Shown: one piece after another, positions 1-14,179 of the stretch | Numbering within the stretch: the first letter of the stretch is position 1 | How the letters are laid out: each line of letters opens with the position of its first letter | Assembly (NCBI RefSeq): GCF_000003605.2 | Contig: NW_003128862.1 | Coordinates: 273,012 to 337,011, forward strand | Origin: Saccoglossus kowalevskii | Lineage: Eukaryota > Hemichordata > Enteropneusta > Harrimaniidae | Direction of reading: 5' to 3' | DNA length: 64,000 bases | Position numbers and translations under genes: made by a program | The notes under the pieces: generated by a model | The model's database searches: none | What the model saw: only the letters and a program-made list of their open reading frames with translations | Told to the model about the DNA's origin: nothing

Positions 1-2488
1 GATAAGTAAACTTTTCACCCTTAAATAAATTGGTTTTTCATTTATTTTCATGTAGGAGGTAGCGTCGATAGGGCGATTTAATTTTCGCGCAAAACAAGGC
101 CACAATTTTTCATGTTTTCTTGGTGCATAGATTTCAAGCTTTTTCGCATTGTAGGCGAAACTAAAATATGTTTCCACAAATGTTTACTCCAACGGCATTT
201 TAAAACTGAAGTAAACATTTTTCGTTTCGATGTAATGATTATCGTGCTGATAGAATTGTGATGCAATTGACAAACAACACTGCTGTTGCTGTCATCGATA
301 ACTAACTTTTCAGTGCCAAAATACACAAACATAAAATGCTCGGTTAATTAAAAATAAAAAAAATACCCTGGGAATTACCGAAAAATGCGTCATTTAAAGT
401 ATTTTTTAAAGGTTTGAGGGAAGGTAAATTTAGACTCAACCCACCCAGTGGCGATCGTTATGTTTATATAACTGTATGAATAAGTCATCGGCTTTACGTA
501 ATCCATTGTGTCCCTCCCTCAGTGGAATTGATAACACGACGCCATGACAGTTTTCACGCTAGGTTGAGACTTCGCGGACGATTTTTTCCCTCGAATTGTA
601 AATGTTTTTATTTTATTTTTTTACCTGACGATTTAACATCGGCAAATTACGGTGTATGGTGTATTTCTAGGAGTTTCTGTTACACATATGAAGCGAATGA
701 TTCGTTTTAAAACTTTTTTTTACAAAGTGGCGATTATCTCAGTTTCATTTTTTACTCCAAATTTCAACTTTAAAACTATTTAACTTCTAGATGGTTCATT
801 TTTTTCGAAAAAAATAGAGCTGCCAATTAGCGGCTCTGTTAACTGTGGACGATTTATAAAATGTGAATGTTTCAAAGAGCACTGTGTAAAAACTTTTCAA
901 TGGAAGCACTAATAAATAAGCCATTATGTTCCTAGTAAACAGAAGTTTTAAATAAGTGTTCTTAAATTAAAATCAGGGTATGCATTCAAAAGTTAAATAG
1001 TTTTAAGTGCACTTTCACCTAAAATGCATGATTTTAACCCAAAATCAACACCACTTAATATGGTATCATAGTACATTATTGTAAACCATAAAACTCAAAA
1101 GTTTAAATAAAACTCTTTCAAATGATATATAACTTGATTGGTAAAAAGTATATTTTACTCATGTAATTACAGTAATTAGAGGCAATTAGAAATATAGTCT
1201 CCCAACCTGCATCTCTACCTTAATTGGTATCCACCTCTGGCAATAAACGAAACCGTATGCCTAATCAGCTATGCAGGTTTGTTATATGTGTTTGTGAACA
1301 GGATTAACTTATATTATATGTTGGTTTATATATATATATTGTGTTGACATGTTATGGTCGGTTCACATGGCGGCAAGTGATCGTTTCGTCTTCGAATACA
1401 AGTCTGTAAAAGTATTAATCTGTTGGCGATCGAGATGTATGTGTTTTTTTTCCATAGACAATCTCCGTTATATAACCAGTTAGTGTAATTATTTTACAAT
1501 AATACATATGCCATATGTAATAATCTCTACATTCCGATACGAAGGCTACTAAATTATCCATATTGGTTGTGTTAACAAATCATGATTTCGATGTTCGAAT
1601 TGACTTTGATATAAGTACTTTAAAATGAACTGATAGAGACAAAAATTTAAAATCTCATATACTTAATATCTTCAATGTGATATTGGTGTTTGCCCCACTC
1701 ATTGCTGCTTATCATATTCATGGAAAACTATGTATGTTCTCTGTGTATGACTAAATCCATTATGTTAAAACATTAACAAAACATATCACGTACATGTTAC
1801 TTCAAAATAATTAGTAATATTTCAATCTACCCGTAATATAGATTTTAGGTTCAAATAAGTACTAAATGATTACCGACAGCTTGACTGAGAACTGTCTGGT
1901 ATTTGTTTTCAACAGTTCTATTCTGGTATCATAGCTCTGTCATGCCTAAAATAATCAAATCGGACATCGTATACACTACGGGAACACTTACTGTCTGATC
2001 CAATAAAGCTATCCGGCGGCAATTTTAAATGAAGCGTTACAGGTACCCCTCGACTCGGATATCAGGCATGAATTATGTTTTTTAAACTTGATTTATACAT
2101 AGTAAATCATGACACTATATTCAAGTCATTTCGTTTTACCGAAATTTGAACAAAGCATTGGTGCTAGACGTATTGGCTTTGTTAATACATTACATTACAC
2201 GTGGGAATATGTGTACCTATATTTCTATTGAAACAATCTTGATACTGTTAAGGGGTACGTTTTTGAGTGAGATTACAAGAGTGCACTGTTGTGGGTGGGA
2301 TCATGGGTAAAGTCTCGTAGTCCGTCTGGAGACCGCGAGCGTTTGCTGATAATAAGAACAAAGAGAATGCCGATCGGCGAGTTTTCATGGCAGTAACCAA
2401 TGGTCACGTTATTTTAAGTAAAAGGCAACGCGGGAATGAGAGTGCTCCTGTGTACAATCGTTGTTGATATTCGTCAAATACTAGTTTG

Positions 2489-2489
<1 letters not shown>
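1..2489. other. Intergenic, nothing recognised
   Basis: AT-rich unique-looking sequence. The frames present (up to 84 codons at 332-78, minus) have no family resemblance. Confidence 0.6.

Positions 2490-2570
<81 letters not shown>
2490..2570. repeat. (AT)n microsatellite, about 40 units
   Basis: An uninterrupted AT dinucleotide run of about 80 bp; reading it as protein gives IYIY repeats. Confidence 0.98.
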
Positions 2571-2573
<3 letters not shown>

Positions 2574-2702
2574 GATTTGTTATTATTAAAAGGTAAATAA
2601 GAACAATATCGCACTTTTTCAATTAATGAAAGTGGAATTCTACATCTATGTAATTGTTGAGGAAGAGGATCATTATTTAGAAATAAATATAAGATATTAT
2701 GT

Positions 2703-2919
2703 CATTATTACGAGGATACTAAAATGTATGCACGAAGACTGTACAGTGCATACCGGACAATCCCTGATAGCAGCCATGTTTTCTTTTTATTATTAGAGGA
2801 CGCTTACGCGCGTAATCAATCCATATTTGTAATTCGCATTTCATAATATGGTAGGATGAAAATACTACATAAAATACTGAAAAACTACGACACGCTGTAA
2901 CTTATGGCGTTACGGTGAC
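2703..2919 (-). repeat. Repeat R1, copy 3 (reverse orientation)
   Basis: The reverse complement reads TTACAGCGTGTCGTAGTTTT, TTGATTACGCGCGTAAGCGT, CCTCTAATAATAAAAAGAAA and TATCCTCGTAATAATG. It keeps the outer arm of the hairpin but lacks most of the inner half and the first arm. Confidence 0.65.
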
Positions 2920-4246
2920 AAATGTATGATTTACATATAATTAATTTTTTTAAATATGATACAAACACAGCACTTCATAGCTGTAGCTAATGCATGAAGA
3001 CCGAGAAAAAGGCATCAATGTTACTTTATAGAAAATAATCTTGGTTCATGTCGTCTATCCATGTGTTCTTGACATCTGTTTGTGCTTGAAATAAACCATT
3101 ATCTGATCTATTTTTTTCTTGCTTTTCCTGGCTTCAACTAATTTCATAAGCAGTTGTAAATGTCCTTGTTGTGTTACCGTAACTTGTTACCGAATATTGT
3201 AACTAACATATTCAGTGAACTTGACACTGCTTTGAATCGGATATGTTCTTTTGCTGGTGTCACAGGTTCGGGGTGGTTCTACTATTGTCCGTATTGTCAC
3301 GTTCGATCACTCGCACACAATAAGAACACTGTGGTAAAATATATGTATATATTTATATACATATAACGGTTATATTTCTGAATTGTGGGTTCAATATGCA
3401 TATTGTTCACGTGAACACAAACCTTACTCTCAAACTCAACTGCCTGACTTTAGGAATTACTGCCAAAATAACCAGCTGATTTGAGTTCGCTTTAATTATT
3501 GGAACTAACTGATTTCCTAATTACAAATCAAATTAATCAATACAACTTAAATAATTACCCGATCGGCTACGCCTAAGTAATCGATAACTATTTATGGGTT
3601 AACTAACAAATACAAAAGTACACACCGTAAGGTCAATGTGCGTAGTCCCACACAGTTAGCGACAACTAGTGCGACGTAAACAGCAGTCTCTCTCCAACGT
3701 TTCCTGTATTGACTTTGCTAATATCGACTCTAGATATCCGCTCGTTACGTGCGTACATTCGTCTTACAGTAGTTGAATTAAAGAAACCTGGACCCGACAG
3801 CAAGTTGAAATCCAAACCCCGGCGTCTACAGCGCACCCCAGCAAATCTTGCAGAAACTTGACACTACGAAGTTACGACCACTCAGCGCGCCGACCACCAC
3901 ATCTCATCTAGGTTGTCTGAAGGGAATAAATAATAAAGTAGCATTCACATCAGAAATATCCTGCGTAATGCTCGTATATCAAATGAGCTTTGAAACTGGC
4001 AATGATTACATTCTGTGACTGCAAAGTTTCAGTCAACTAACTGCTAAATACGTACGATTAAATACTACTATATTTTAAAAGTCATCAAATTAATTTTACT
4101 CACTTGTCAGTTACAACACAATGCGTTTCTAATGGTGCCAAACTACTACTTTCCGTACACGGTATTTAGTATGTTCGCTCGTCGCTAGTCCCAAAGTAGG
4201 TGACCAGCAAAAATTCCCGTTTTACTCGTCTTAATGTACGGACCCG
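2920..4246. other. Intergenic, nothing recognised
   Basis: No gene, repeat or RNA recognised between the R1 copy and the inverted-repeat element. Confidence 0.6.
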
Positions 4247-4400
4247 GGTGGCTACCCTTACACTTGCACGACTTTTAACCACGATTGTGTCGTGGCAAGT
4301 CGTGCCATTTTGGGGCACGGACTGGGAGGCTCCCACACTGTTCACGACACGAGTCATGCCAATGCGTGCCACAGAATAGTGCAAGTGTCAGGGTGGCACA
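4247..4400. repeat. Small inverted-repeat element, MITE-like
   Basis: GTGGCTACCCTTACACTTGCAC on the left (starting at 4247) is inverted at GTGCAAGTGTCAGGGTGGCAC on the right (ending at 4400). The GC-rich interior repeats a CGTGGCAAGTCGTGCCA / GTCATGCCAATGCGTGCCA pair in direct orientation. Superfamily not assignable. Confidence 0.45.
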
Positions 4401-6417
4401 ATGCTCGGCCAATCACATTACATTACTACTCCACCAGTTGCTATTTAACCAAGCCTAAAACACATCGCCATACTGCTAGCTGTAAAGATATTGTTTTCTA
4501 TATTGTATTTATCACATAGTCTATCAACTTAGAACATTTAAGTGTTGGTATATACTGAAATAGTGAATGCATCAGAAAACCGTGGATATACCTTGCATTT
4601 ACGCTGAGATATTTCACTCTGACGTATGACTGACATGATATGTGATTAAAAACAAAACATTATTTAAGATATAACTGTGTAAATGTCATGGTAACTAGTA
4701 TACGTTATACCTATTAAATGTATTTTGTTATGAGTGATTCAAACTTTGCCAACATACACTCACATAGTTGAGTTTATCAACGGTGCATTGCTGTTATAAA
4801 ATACCAACTTTATTCATGGCTCATTATTGAAACCCCAACAATAAGTAAACTATATTGTAATACAGCGTTCTAACATTTGGCCAATTAGCAAAAAAAACGA
4901 CACTGGTTAATACTAGTATATTATGCGTTATTCTGAAAATAGCATGTCAGGTTTAGTCTGATTAAAACTAGAATACAAAAAAAGTTCTTGCAAAACAATG
5001 TGCATATTTAATAAATTACAGGGTAAGTGAATGTATGCCGTATGCATATATCCAATAAGTAGTATCTTGTTAGACCGACTCAACCTAGAAAGCCACACCT
5101 GTTGCAACGTACGATCTGCTTTAACCCTACATGTTAGTAGCGTGTGTTTGTCCAAGGTTAACCTAAGTGTGTATCTAATTAGATGATTAGATCGGCCAAC
5201 ATATACACTGCCTGGACAGTATAGATTGATGGAGGTGACGGACGAGCTGTTAAGTATTATCTAGTGATCATGTTATATGTATAAGTTATGCTATCATAGT
5301 TAGTCCCTTGGAAAATAAAGTACGCTGAGCGGCTTTCAGAATTAACTTCCTAGTATAAGAGTGGCACAGCGGGAGATGTATTCAATGCCGTACAAAGAAA
5401 CACGGGGAATCAGAATTGCTAGCGCTGTCTCCCATAATATAGGTGACAGGCAATCATTATCTGGTAATTATCATGCCCAACAGTTTGCTGAATGCGACGT
5501 GTGTTCTCACCTATCTATATATGTGTGACAGTGTATTACACAATGATGATGCAAATATATGTGTCTTAATAAAATAACAAAAACTATTTTCTTAAACAGG
5601 TATTTAATATTTTGTGTAAAATAATACTGTACATTATATTCAAGTATTATTTTGTTTACGTTAATGTCATAAGATACACCCCGTTCCCATCGTGTTCCAA
5701 GTGCAGTCGAAAAGGAATCCCTCGCTGACGTCAGTGCATGCTTTCAAGAATATAATTTGCCATTACAAGTGCTCGCATGATGTTTACACTAGAAGAAAAA
5801 AACTCGGTTAATGTATATTTATTTTGATAGCTGCTATCTGGTCATTTGTGACAAAAATATCCATGACGCAAATTGCACTGTACTGATCTCACCGACGGAG
5901 GAGCGAGATTAAAATCGTGGGGGTACCTAACTACGGGATCATTCGTGGAATAGTTGAAAATAGGATTTCCAGAAAAAAAAGACGGAATTGCTAAAGGCAT
6001 ATGAAAATGACGGAGGTCAAATAAAATATGATAAAAGTGGAGACTATGTGTGTGACTGTTATAATAGCATATTTATCGACAAATAACGACTGAAGTATGA
6101 ATAGGCGTGTGCTAGCTACTCAGAACAACCACGCGTAAGAGACTCGGTGCCGTCTTTTGTGTCAAAATACCAATCCATGTTTATTGTCAGTTCTGTGCAG
6201 TAGAATTACAAATAATTGAGTTAATAACATTTTATATGTGTGCTCAGGATGTAATGTTAGTCAAGGTAAAAGTTTACCTTTTCTATTTTAACGATGCGTG
6301 ATGTCTGAAAAGTATTCTACGGTGTGTATTATTAAAATCTAATGTACATTGTCGAGTTCACGTATCCTTGAAAACGTTCTGTGAATTCGTGATAAAAATA
6401 AAAGAATAAGGGTAATA
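4401..6417. other. Intergenic, one CRE
   Basis: Contains a consensus CRE, TGACGTCA (5726-5733). Nothing else is supported. Confidence 0.6.
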
Positions 6418-6475
6418 TTAAAGGGTGGTGGTCGTCGCGGCAGATATGTGCGAGATATGGGTCTCATATGAACAA
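6418..6475 (+). mobile_element. MITE family 2, left-end fragment
   Basis: TTAAAGGGTGGTGGTCGTCG followed by an ATATGTGCGAGATATGGGTC segment matches the left half of the 30182 element. The right terminus is not found nearby. Confidence 0.5.
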
Positions 6476-9400
6476 AGATGCCGACTTTGACTGTTGCGTA
6501 GACCGAGTACAAATTGATACGTTACCAAGTTGTAACTAGGTAATTACTTTCGTGATTGGATGGTACTGGCGCCCAGGTCAAAAATCGTATTTGTGATTTC
6601 CATTAGAAGGTGCATTGGATTGTGGGAAAAATCAATGTGTAACCTCCGCCCCTTTAACGTAGTGTACAGCTCATGTATGTGCGGGTTGTCTAATATATAT
6701 TATCTGTGTGATGATAAGAATGCATTTAATGGTTCAGACGACTGTAACACACCATTAGGTTATCTACATTAATTACTCAACTTATTAAGAATTGTAGCCA
6801 GGGTAATTCACATCTAATACGAGAAAACACGTGTTGCATGTTGATGACAATATTGTTTTGCACATTGTAAAATATTTTTCCAGCATTACGTGCTAGGGTT
6901 TAATAGTTGAAAATGTCATAAACGCAGATCTAAGATATATCAACTTTGTAATAGTATGACAGGTGTTATCGACTGCGAAGGTGCCATATACGAAGTAGAT
7001 TGCCAAAATATAATCTCTGCAGAGCTGGAAGTTCAGACGGCAAAACTCTTTTTTTCTGAATGCTTTGAACGATGTGTGTATATGATTAAACGAAAGGAAT
7101 TAACACTGCTCAAAGTCGATGTCTTTGACGTGACGAATAAAAACATGAAAACATCCAACAATACGTTTGAAGAAGAAAATCAACACGATTATTTTATGAA
7201 TTTCAATAATCAGTACTTGACGTTGTGCAAATCAAAACAAAATATGACCTTTTCGTGATGACATTTCAAAGCCATACATTAACATAAAAACGAAAATTAC
7301 TGCACCATAAGACGAAGTACTTGCAAAACAAAATATTGAAAGAACCTTATGGGTTTTTTTTAATTATTTTAGAACGTTTTATCTTTTCCTTGAAGTTCGA
7401 TGTGGTAAATGCGTAAACGAACGCGACAACGTGGTCACAGATGAGAATAAATCGTACTTACCTGTTTTGTATCTTTCTGTGTGTCAATTTATAAACTCAG
7501 TTCAGTTAAACGACCAGACTTAGAAAGTGATGCACATTGGTGACAAGGTCGTCGTTGCGTTGTCACGGTGTTGTCGACATGAAGTTGTTGTCGGGGTATG
7601 ACGGATCTTGTAGTTTTATCAGAAACTTGTGATCCTGTAATTAGAAACTTTTCACATCATCTTTATTTGATTTAAATCTTAAATGTCAACCATGAAATTT
7701 AATTGTTTGATTACCTACTCAACAAACCACAAAACCACGAGAGCATTTTGAAACTAATCTAAGATCTGCCTTATGCAGCTATAAAAACGGGAGCTAAATA
7801 TTCCGCAACAGGGATCTCAGATGAGATGAGATCATAGATCACTAATAAGTTGTGATGGTCATGAGGCAGCCAACCCACCATGGATTAAGTTAAGTTAAGA
7901 CAGTGTATAACTAAGTAAATACAGAATGCCTGCTTATAAATAGATAACAAGGAATTGCTTATTTAACGTCAATCTTACACAACAGTAATTAGGAAAGGTT
8001 TATTCACAAGATACTTCTACTTATTTTTTTTTTTTTGCCTTCGAATCTATCTTGGCTTTCAAGTAATCATTACACATTTGGAATTAAATATGTGCTATGA
8101 AATTATTTGTTGTAAAATGCCCTAAAAAAGTTTTCTAAATGTGTAGATTTACTAGATCTGTCATCAGAGATGTTGCCTGTACAATGATTGAAATTATTTG
8201 GATCATGGGGGCATGGGTGCTTAATGGAAACACGTCTAGTGCGCCTTCAATTTTTTAACCTAAGACACTAGGATTTGTGTTTATTTTAATCCTCTTTAAT
8301 GTTGGTATTTGTACTCTCTAACATCTTACACACATCTATATTGTTCCCAAATTCCTAAAAATCAAACTAACGGTTTAGAAAACGACGAGCTGTTAAAATG
8401 AAAGAAAATAGCACGAACAGTCTGAAAACAAACCACGATTGTGAAGGAACAGTATGATTCCAGTCCAGAGTCATGGAGTCGTCATCTTCGCTTTAGGCGA
8501 ATAGACTCCGAGGGAGTAATTGAAAGTAACATGTTTAGATCTCAAAAAATGATGCTTTAGTATTGAAGCGCGGTACACGTCGCACAGTGACTACATGTCT
8601 AGTAAATCTTAATAGCACACCGCGTCATCCCTATATACCGACAACCAATGCACACGTACAATATAAACTATTTTGCATGTCATCACGGTTACCGCAAAAC
8701 ATTTTTAACGATGAATAGCCACGGTGAGTCTGGTGAATATTCTGTAAAGTTACTTGCAGAAGGCAAGAATGACTACCGTATAAATCAATACATTCAGATA
8801 CGTGCCTCCGGTGAGTGTCGAATATATGTGCAAAAGCCTCGAGGTAGGTTTCACGGAGAATAGTATAATCACGGTTAATGTAATGGGAATGACAGAAATG
8901 GTGAATGTAAATTTGATAGAACGTGAAATGACAGTGAAACTACAATTATTAAAAGCCGATATCATAGGATTTGTTCAGCCGAATGCTAGCGCGTACCGGC
9001 GTCTATATGGTTATCATTAGATAATGCAGTTTGGGAAAAATGAACATATACAAACATATGCACCACATCTTTTTAATTAAAATAGACTGTATTGCACGAT
9101 AGAATAATACATATTATTCTCCCTGGCTGTCTCATAACTGGTTAACATGCCCGCACAGCATCAGACTGTCTGCCCAACTGTGAAAAACAAGAGTTCACAG
9201 AAAAACAGTTCACCTTAAATGATTGGCTCGCGTTGACAGATTACGCATGTCTGACAGGGACGTACAACCGACGGGCTTGAGCGCTGTTTATTGCTTCGAT
9301 GAACGTACATTTATTTATCTTTGTTGCAATTAAAAGCGGATTTCCGAGTGATCACTAGAATGTTCTGTTATGGGGCTTGTAAATGATATGTGCTCCTGTT

Positions 9401-12400
9401 GTGTTTCTAACATCGTTGTGACTAGCGTTTGATTTTAATACCAAAGTATTCAAACAGACGCTGCATACGTTACAAGAGACTCATGTCGAACTCGACGCGG
9501 GACGACGACTGTGTCATTTTAACTAAAGCAAATACTGATAATGAGAAGGTGTTGTTTGAATTTACATTCATCCAAGTGTTAACAGTGTGAATGTGGAACC
9601 CGTCAGTGATACAACCTTGGTGGCGGTGCGCCACCTAAATATACCAAACCAATCTGCTAAATAAAGTCGTCAAAATAAAAAATACCTTTAGCCGACACAC
9701 ATCTATACACATGTACCCGTATTTGCAGTGGGGCAAAGATCGTAAAATGGTCGAAGGTCAATAACTTTTTACTTGGGTTGTCTGAACATGAGATTACTTG
9801 TGCGTATGAAACAAGTTAGGCCGGTTGCATAACAAAGAAATAATACGATTCACACGAATCCTTTCAATGTTTCACCTTGATCGTCAGAAGTAAAATAATA
9901 GTATCAAAAAATAAAACAAGTCTGAATAGTTCGACAACTGATTAATTATAATATTTGTATCATTTGATAAGGTGATGTTTGTGATATTCGTTTTATTAGC
10001 CTGAGTATTCTGGAACATCAGTAGATATTTAATAAACGTGTTGCTATGCCAACAAACAATCAACTCCACGTGAACCTAAAATTACCAAGTACAAGGTGAT
10101 GATGACGTCACTATGTCTCAGAGCACAATATTCCAATGGTCGTCCATTGTTTCAATTCGTTTTAGCAGCAGAATGAGTTGTTAAATTTCTACAAAACCAC
10201 CACACAATTCATACAAATAACTGACAACGGTCAGACTGTTGTCACTGCAATTTATACATTTATTTGTCAAATGCATAATAATCGTGAGATTCGCAAACCA
10301 TTTTAAACAAACTTCTTATAAATTTACATACTTCGCTAACTCACTCACTCAATCAAACGTTACCAGTTTCAAGTATTGCGTGGTTACGTCCAGTCACTGA
10401 CGGTGCGTACACAGCGTCGTGGATGATTACAATCTACACTACAGGGTGATCGATGTTATACTCAATAGCCATCCCGCAATGTAAACACACATGAAATGCC
10501 AAAGACCGAACTTCTTCCTTGGCCACAGGAATTACTTAATCTGTAAAAAATCTCTAGAGACTCTCAACGATAATCATCAGTAAGTATCAACATCGGCAAA
10601 CACCGGAATTCTGTTCATAATACCGCCGCCATTTTGAAATTTAGGGATGGAAAAACCTCGTGGAAATTGTCAGGGAGGCAAATCGTGTCTCAACCCGAGT
10701 AAACAAATGCAAGAATAAAAGAATAGGACCAAATATAACCGACAATATATTCACGATGAAACTTATTTCTAGCTAAATTAGCAGTAGACAAAGTGAGATA
10801 GGTCATGTTATATTTTGTAAAAAAAATGAAAGTGATGATTAACGAGTTACAACTTATTTCAGACATATCAAAAGGTTACATAGCATGCTACTGTAACAAC
10901 CAATATATATTCTGAAAGCTTAGATATAGGCGAATGCGGTGATTTATATGCTGTACCAAAGTTATTTGAAGTGACGGCCAATATCGCTATTGTCGTTTTT
11001 TTTACTATTCCGTCGCGCGAATTGTTCGGTGAATTGCGTAACGTGCTCGTAACGCTGTCGGCTAGTGGACTACGTCTTGGTTTGCCTTGCCTGCATTTGT
11101 TTTCTACCTACAGCCAAATATCTACAGACATACTACCGACAATCCGTTGAACAGTTTTTGAAATGCTGTATTTGAAAAAAAATAAAACTTTTACATTGTC
11201 AAAAACAAATTCTCTCTAAAAATGCTCACTCCAGATTGAATATTGATCCGGAAACCTCGAAAATCGTAAAACCTTCTTTAACTTGTTTCATGGTAACGAA
11301 TGTATTATCACCACGGAATGAAGATGTCATCTACATTTTCCAATCGTGTTTTTTTTAGAATCTGATATTCTGATCTGATCTACTCAATGATGCGAATAAT
11401 GAACGCAACTACGTGACTGTATATATGTCATGCACTACAGTACGTGTATACTACATAATACGTAACATTTTCTGCCTCTCTACGTTCTCTTGATTTCACC
11501 ACACAGAATCTCTGTAATAACCATCCTACAGGCTAGTACTAATACTACACCTTACATGGTACTGACGCTCTCGTCTAATACTATTTCACCTTGGCGCATG
11601 TATCCCCTAAATTTCACCACTGTTATACCATGTAGTGTAGAAACAGAGCGTTTCAAAACATTGTTTCAAAACAACGATTAAGATACATAGGATCACTTAA
11701 CAATGCAATTGTTTTATAACGCGCAATTATTTGGGCACTCAAGGAAATGAAATCTGCAGTTTCAATTTAATTTGCATCAACTGAGGGCGCCGTCTACTCC
11801 ATCTGCAGTGACAACACTAGCTGTTAACTAGCGCTGCTTAGTCGTTGTTTAAGTCCACATATGAATAACATTCATTGCATTCATGAACAACATTCCATTA
11901 TCAGAAGTTGTATTTATACTTCGCCATCGCGGAACTTTTGGATTGTATATTCTGACCATATTTATACAGGGTATAAAGTTAACAACGTCATTAGAGTTCT
12001 TAGAATTTGTTTACTGAAAATCAATTGACTCAAGATTTCATTGGTTGACGATACTCATCAAAATTGAACTGAAGTATACTGCAATTATTTGTAGCGTAAC
12101 TCCATCTAGCAATATGCACTGTTCAAACTTGATTTAAGTGCTAGGTTTTCCTTGACCTCCTTCGTTAAATATGTCGCACGTTACAATAATATCGTTTATC
12201 GTATGTAATTAATAGCTTGTCATGTTTTTCTCGCAAATTCTATCGGCGAGTATGCCCAATATTCACTGCGTACTTTCCAATTTTTCCAATCAAATTCTTC
12301 CTTCTTTCACTTTGTGGACTTCCTCTTACAACTTTATAAATTAAATTGTCATTGACGTTGTTGAATAACATCACGGGCATTGCCGACAAAGGAAGATTGG

Positions 12401-12407
12401 ACTACCG
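6476..12407. other. Intergenic; one unrecognised 100-codon frame
   Basis: The longest ATG-started frame is 6956-7258 (+), hydrophilic and matching no family I know; its length is within chance expectation. A TGACGTCA lies at 10103-10110, and a GCCGCCATTTT (YY1-like on the minus strand) near 10625-10636. A T run is at 8023-8037. Confidence 0.55.
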
Positions 12408-12677
12408 CTTACAGCGTGCCGTAATTTGCGGTGTTTTACGGGGTATGTTCATCCAACCATATTAGGAAATACGAATTCCAAATATTGAACGATTACGCGC
12501 GTAAGCGTCTTCTAATAATAAAAACAAACACCGTTGCCGCACAAAGAAGTTCGCTAATTCTGTTCTAAACTTTTTGGATTTCGGCATTCCCATGGCGTAT
12601 CCTTGGAAGGATAATAATAAGGTTATTACGAGAATACCTCAAAATATGCACTCAGACACTGCGCGTTGGTCGACACT
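12408..12677 (+). repeat. Repeat R1, copy 2
   Basis: ACAGCGTGCCGTAATTTGCG, GATTACGCGCGTAAGCGTCT, TAATAATAAAAACAAACACC, CCATGGCGTATCCTTGGAAG and AAGGTTATTACGAGAATACC follow the 57456 copy in order. It stops after the first hairpin arm. Confidence 0.65.
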
Positions 12678-13515
12678 AATGGAATGACCATTTATTATTT
12701 CTAAGGGGGTCGGGCAATTCTCGGTACTCTTTCAAAAAAATCAATGGACCCCAATGTATATATGTATATGTATATATATTCATGTATTTTTATTGATCTT
12801 TTACATGTATATGAAGCAACAAAAATACTTGTGAAAATTATTTAGTGAGAGGATGAGTGGAGAACTTCCGTCTGTCTAATTTGTGGATAAAATGTTTTAC
12901 TATAAAAAGTAGAGATAATACTGTCGCCTCGAAAAAGCATTTTGATAAATAAACACTACTACAAGCAATCCACTGTGCACTGCTTTTCGGCAGATTTCAT
13001 TTCTGTGAAGTAAAAATATACAAATTGACATATTTTGAAATTTATAGTAACAGTTCTGCTCACTTGCCTGAATAAAGTCCATGTTATAAATTAGAACATT
13101 CTCTTCAATGAACAAGGTAGACTGGATACAGTCGGGAGATTATATTTATCCTGTCTCAAGTAAATTAAAGAAATACTTTTGCGAAATACCCCACTCACCG
13201 CGAACGGCGAGTGGGTAACATATTTGTTTTAATTAAAAATTACACCTCTGTTTGAAAAAACGCCCCGACTGTGGCCAGTCTATGAATAAGGTTATGCACT
13301 CAAGGCCAACAAATCTATCTTCATTTATTTTTTGATCTTTTGCTACATGGCCACCATCTTTTTTCAGGGTGAGCCATTTTAAGTATTTTTTCTGTCTGAT
13401 TTGACAATACTGGACTAAGTGTTGGTTATTAGTTGTAAACAAAACTGAAAACTGAATTATAATTTGCGATGAGTTGCATGTTTCAATGAGCCTGCTTGTG
13501 AATGAATGGATGAAT
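12678..13515. other. Intergenic, nothing recognised
   Basis: AT-rich sequence with a short TATATG-type simple repeat near 12757-12780. Confidence 0.6.
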
Positions 13516-14135
13516 TTTTTATTTAATCAAAAACAAAAAACATTAAAGTTAGAAATTGTACAGGTAGTAAATATATATAAATATATAACGAATTATACTT
13601 AGAGTAATTTCCTTTTTTTGGTGTGGATTACAGATATACTAGTCGGTCCAAATTAAATATTGAAGAGATAGTTTTTAACTTTGCTTTGAATATATGTCTC
13701 TTAGTGATGGTTTTAATTGCATCAGGCAATGAGTTCCAATGTTTTGTTGCAGAGTATTTAAGACTGTGTTGGTTGAGTGTGAGATTCAGTTTTGGAGTAT
13801 AATAATTCAAGCTACAGGCTAAGTGGGATGGATAATTATGGGATAATGGGTCTAAGTAATTGTAAATATCATGTACAAAATATTTATAACTGAGATCAAA
13901 GACAAATAAAAAAAAAATTCTAGTATTCTTAGTTTTTGGAAAAGAGGAGCAGCATGAGAAAATGGTGAGGCGTACTATTTTTTTTCTGTAAGAGATATAC
14001 CGGTATTGGTTGAAGTAGAGTTGCATATGTATTATCCCAGATTTCGAGGCAATATGTAATGTGTGGAAGAAGTAAGGAGTTGTATAAGAGAATAAGGATA
14101 TGTCTAGATACAAAATGACGTAGTTGTGAAATCAA
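13516..14135 (-). mobile_element. LINE 3' end (CR1/L2-like non-LTR retrotransposon), decayed
   Basis: On the minus strand two overlapping frames (14135-13929 and 14113-13628) read like the C-terminal part of a non-LTR reverse-transcriptase ORF. One gives LYNSLLLPHITYCLEIWDNT followed by LLQPIPVYLLQKK; the other gives SLKYSATKHWNSLPDAIKTI then FKAKLKTISSI and a stop. These are the usual thumb and tail motifs (Y-NSLPD-I-F+-LK). The frame switch shows at least one indel. The 3' UTR ends in an A-rich stretch and short ATTC-type repeats (near 13500-13520), as in CR1/L2-type elements. The 5' part, with fingers, palm and endonuclease, is absent, so this is a 5'-truncated copy. Clade is tentative. 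Confidence 0.75.
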
Positions 14136-14179
14136 ACCATTTTTTGGTGCAATAATTCAATGTCAATGTGAGCTTTCCA

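Noticed and set aside
2404-2622. 72-codon frame of IYIY repeats
   Set aside because: Translation of the (AT)n microsatellite.
6956-7258. 100-codon ATG-started + frame with a protein-like composition
   Set aside because: No domain, signal peptide or splice context; length within chance.
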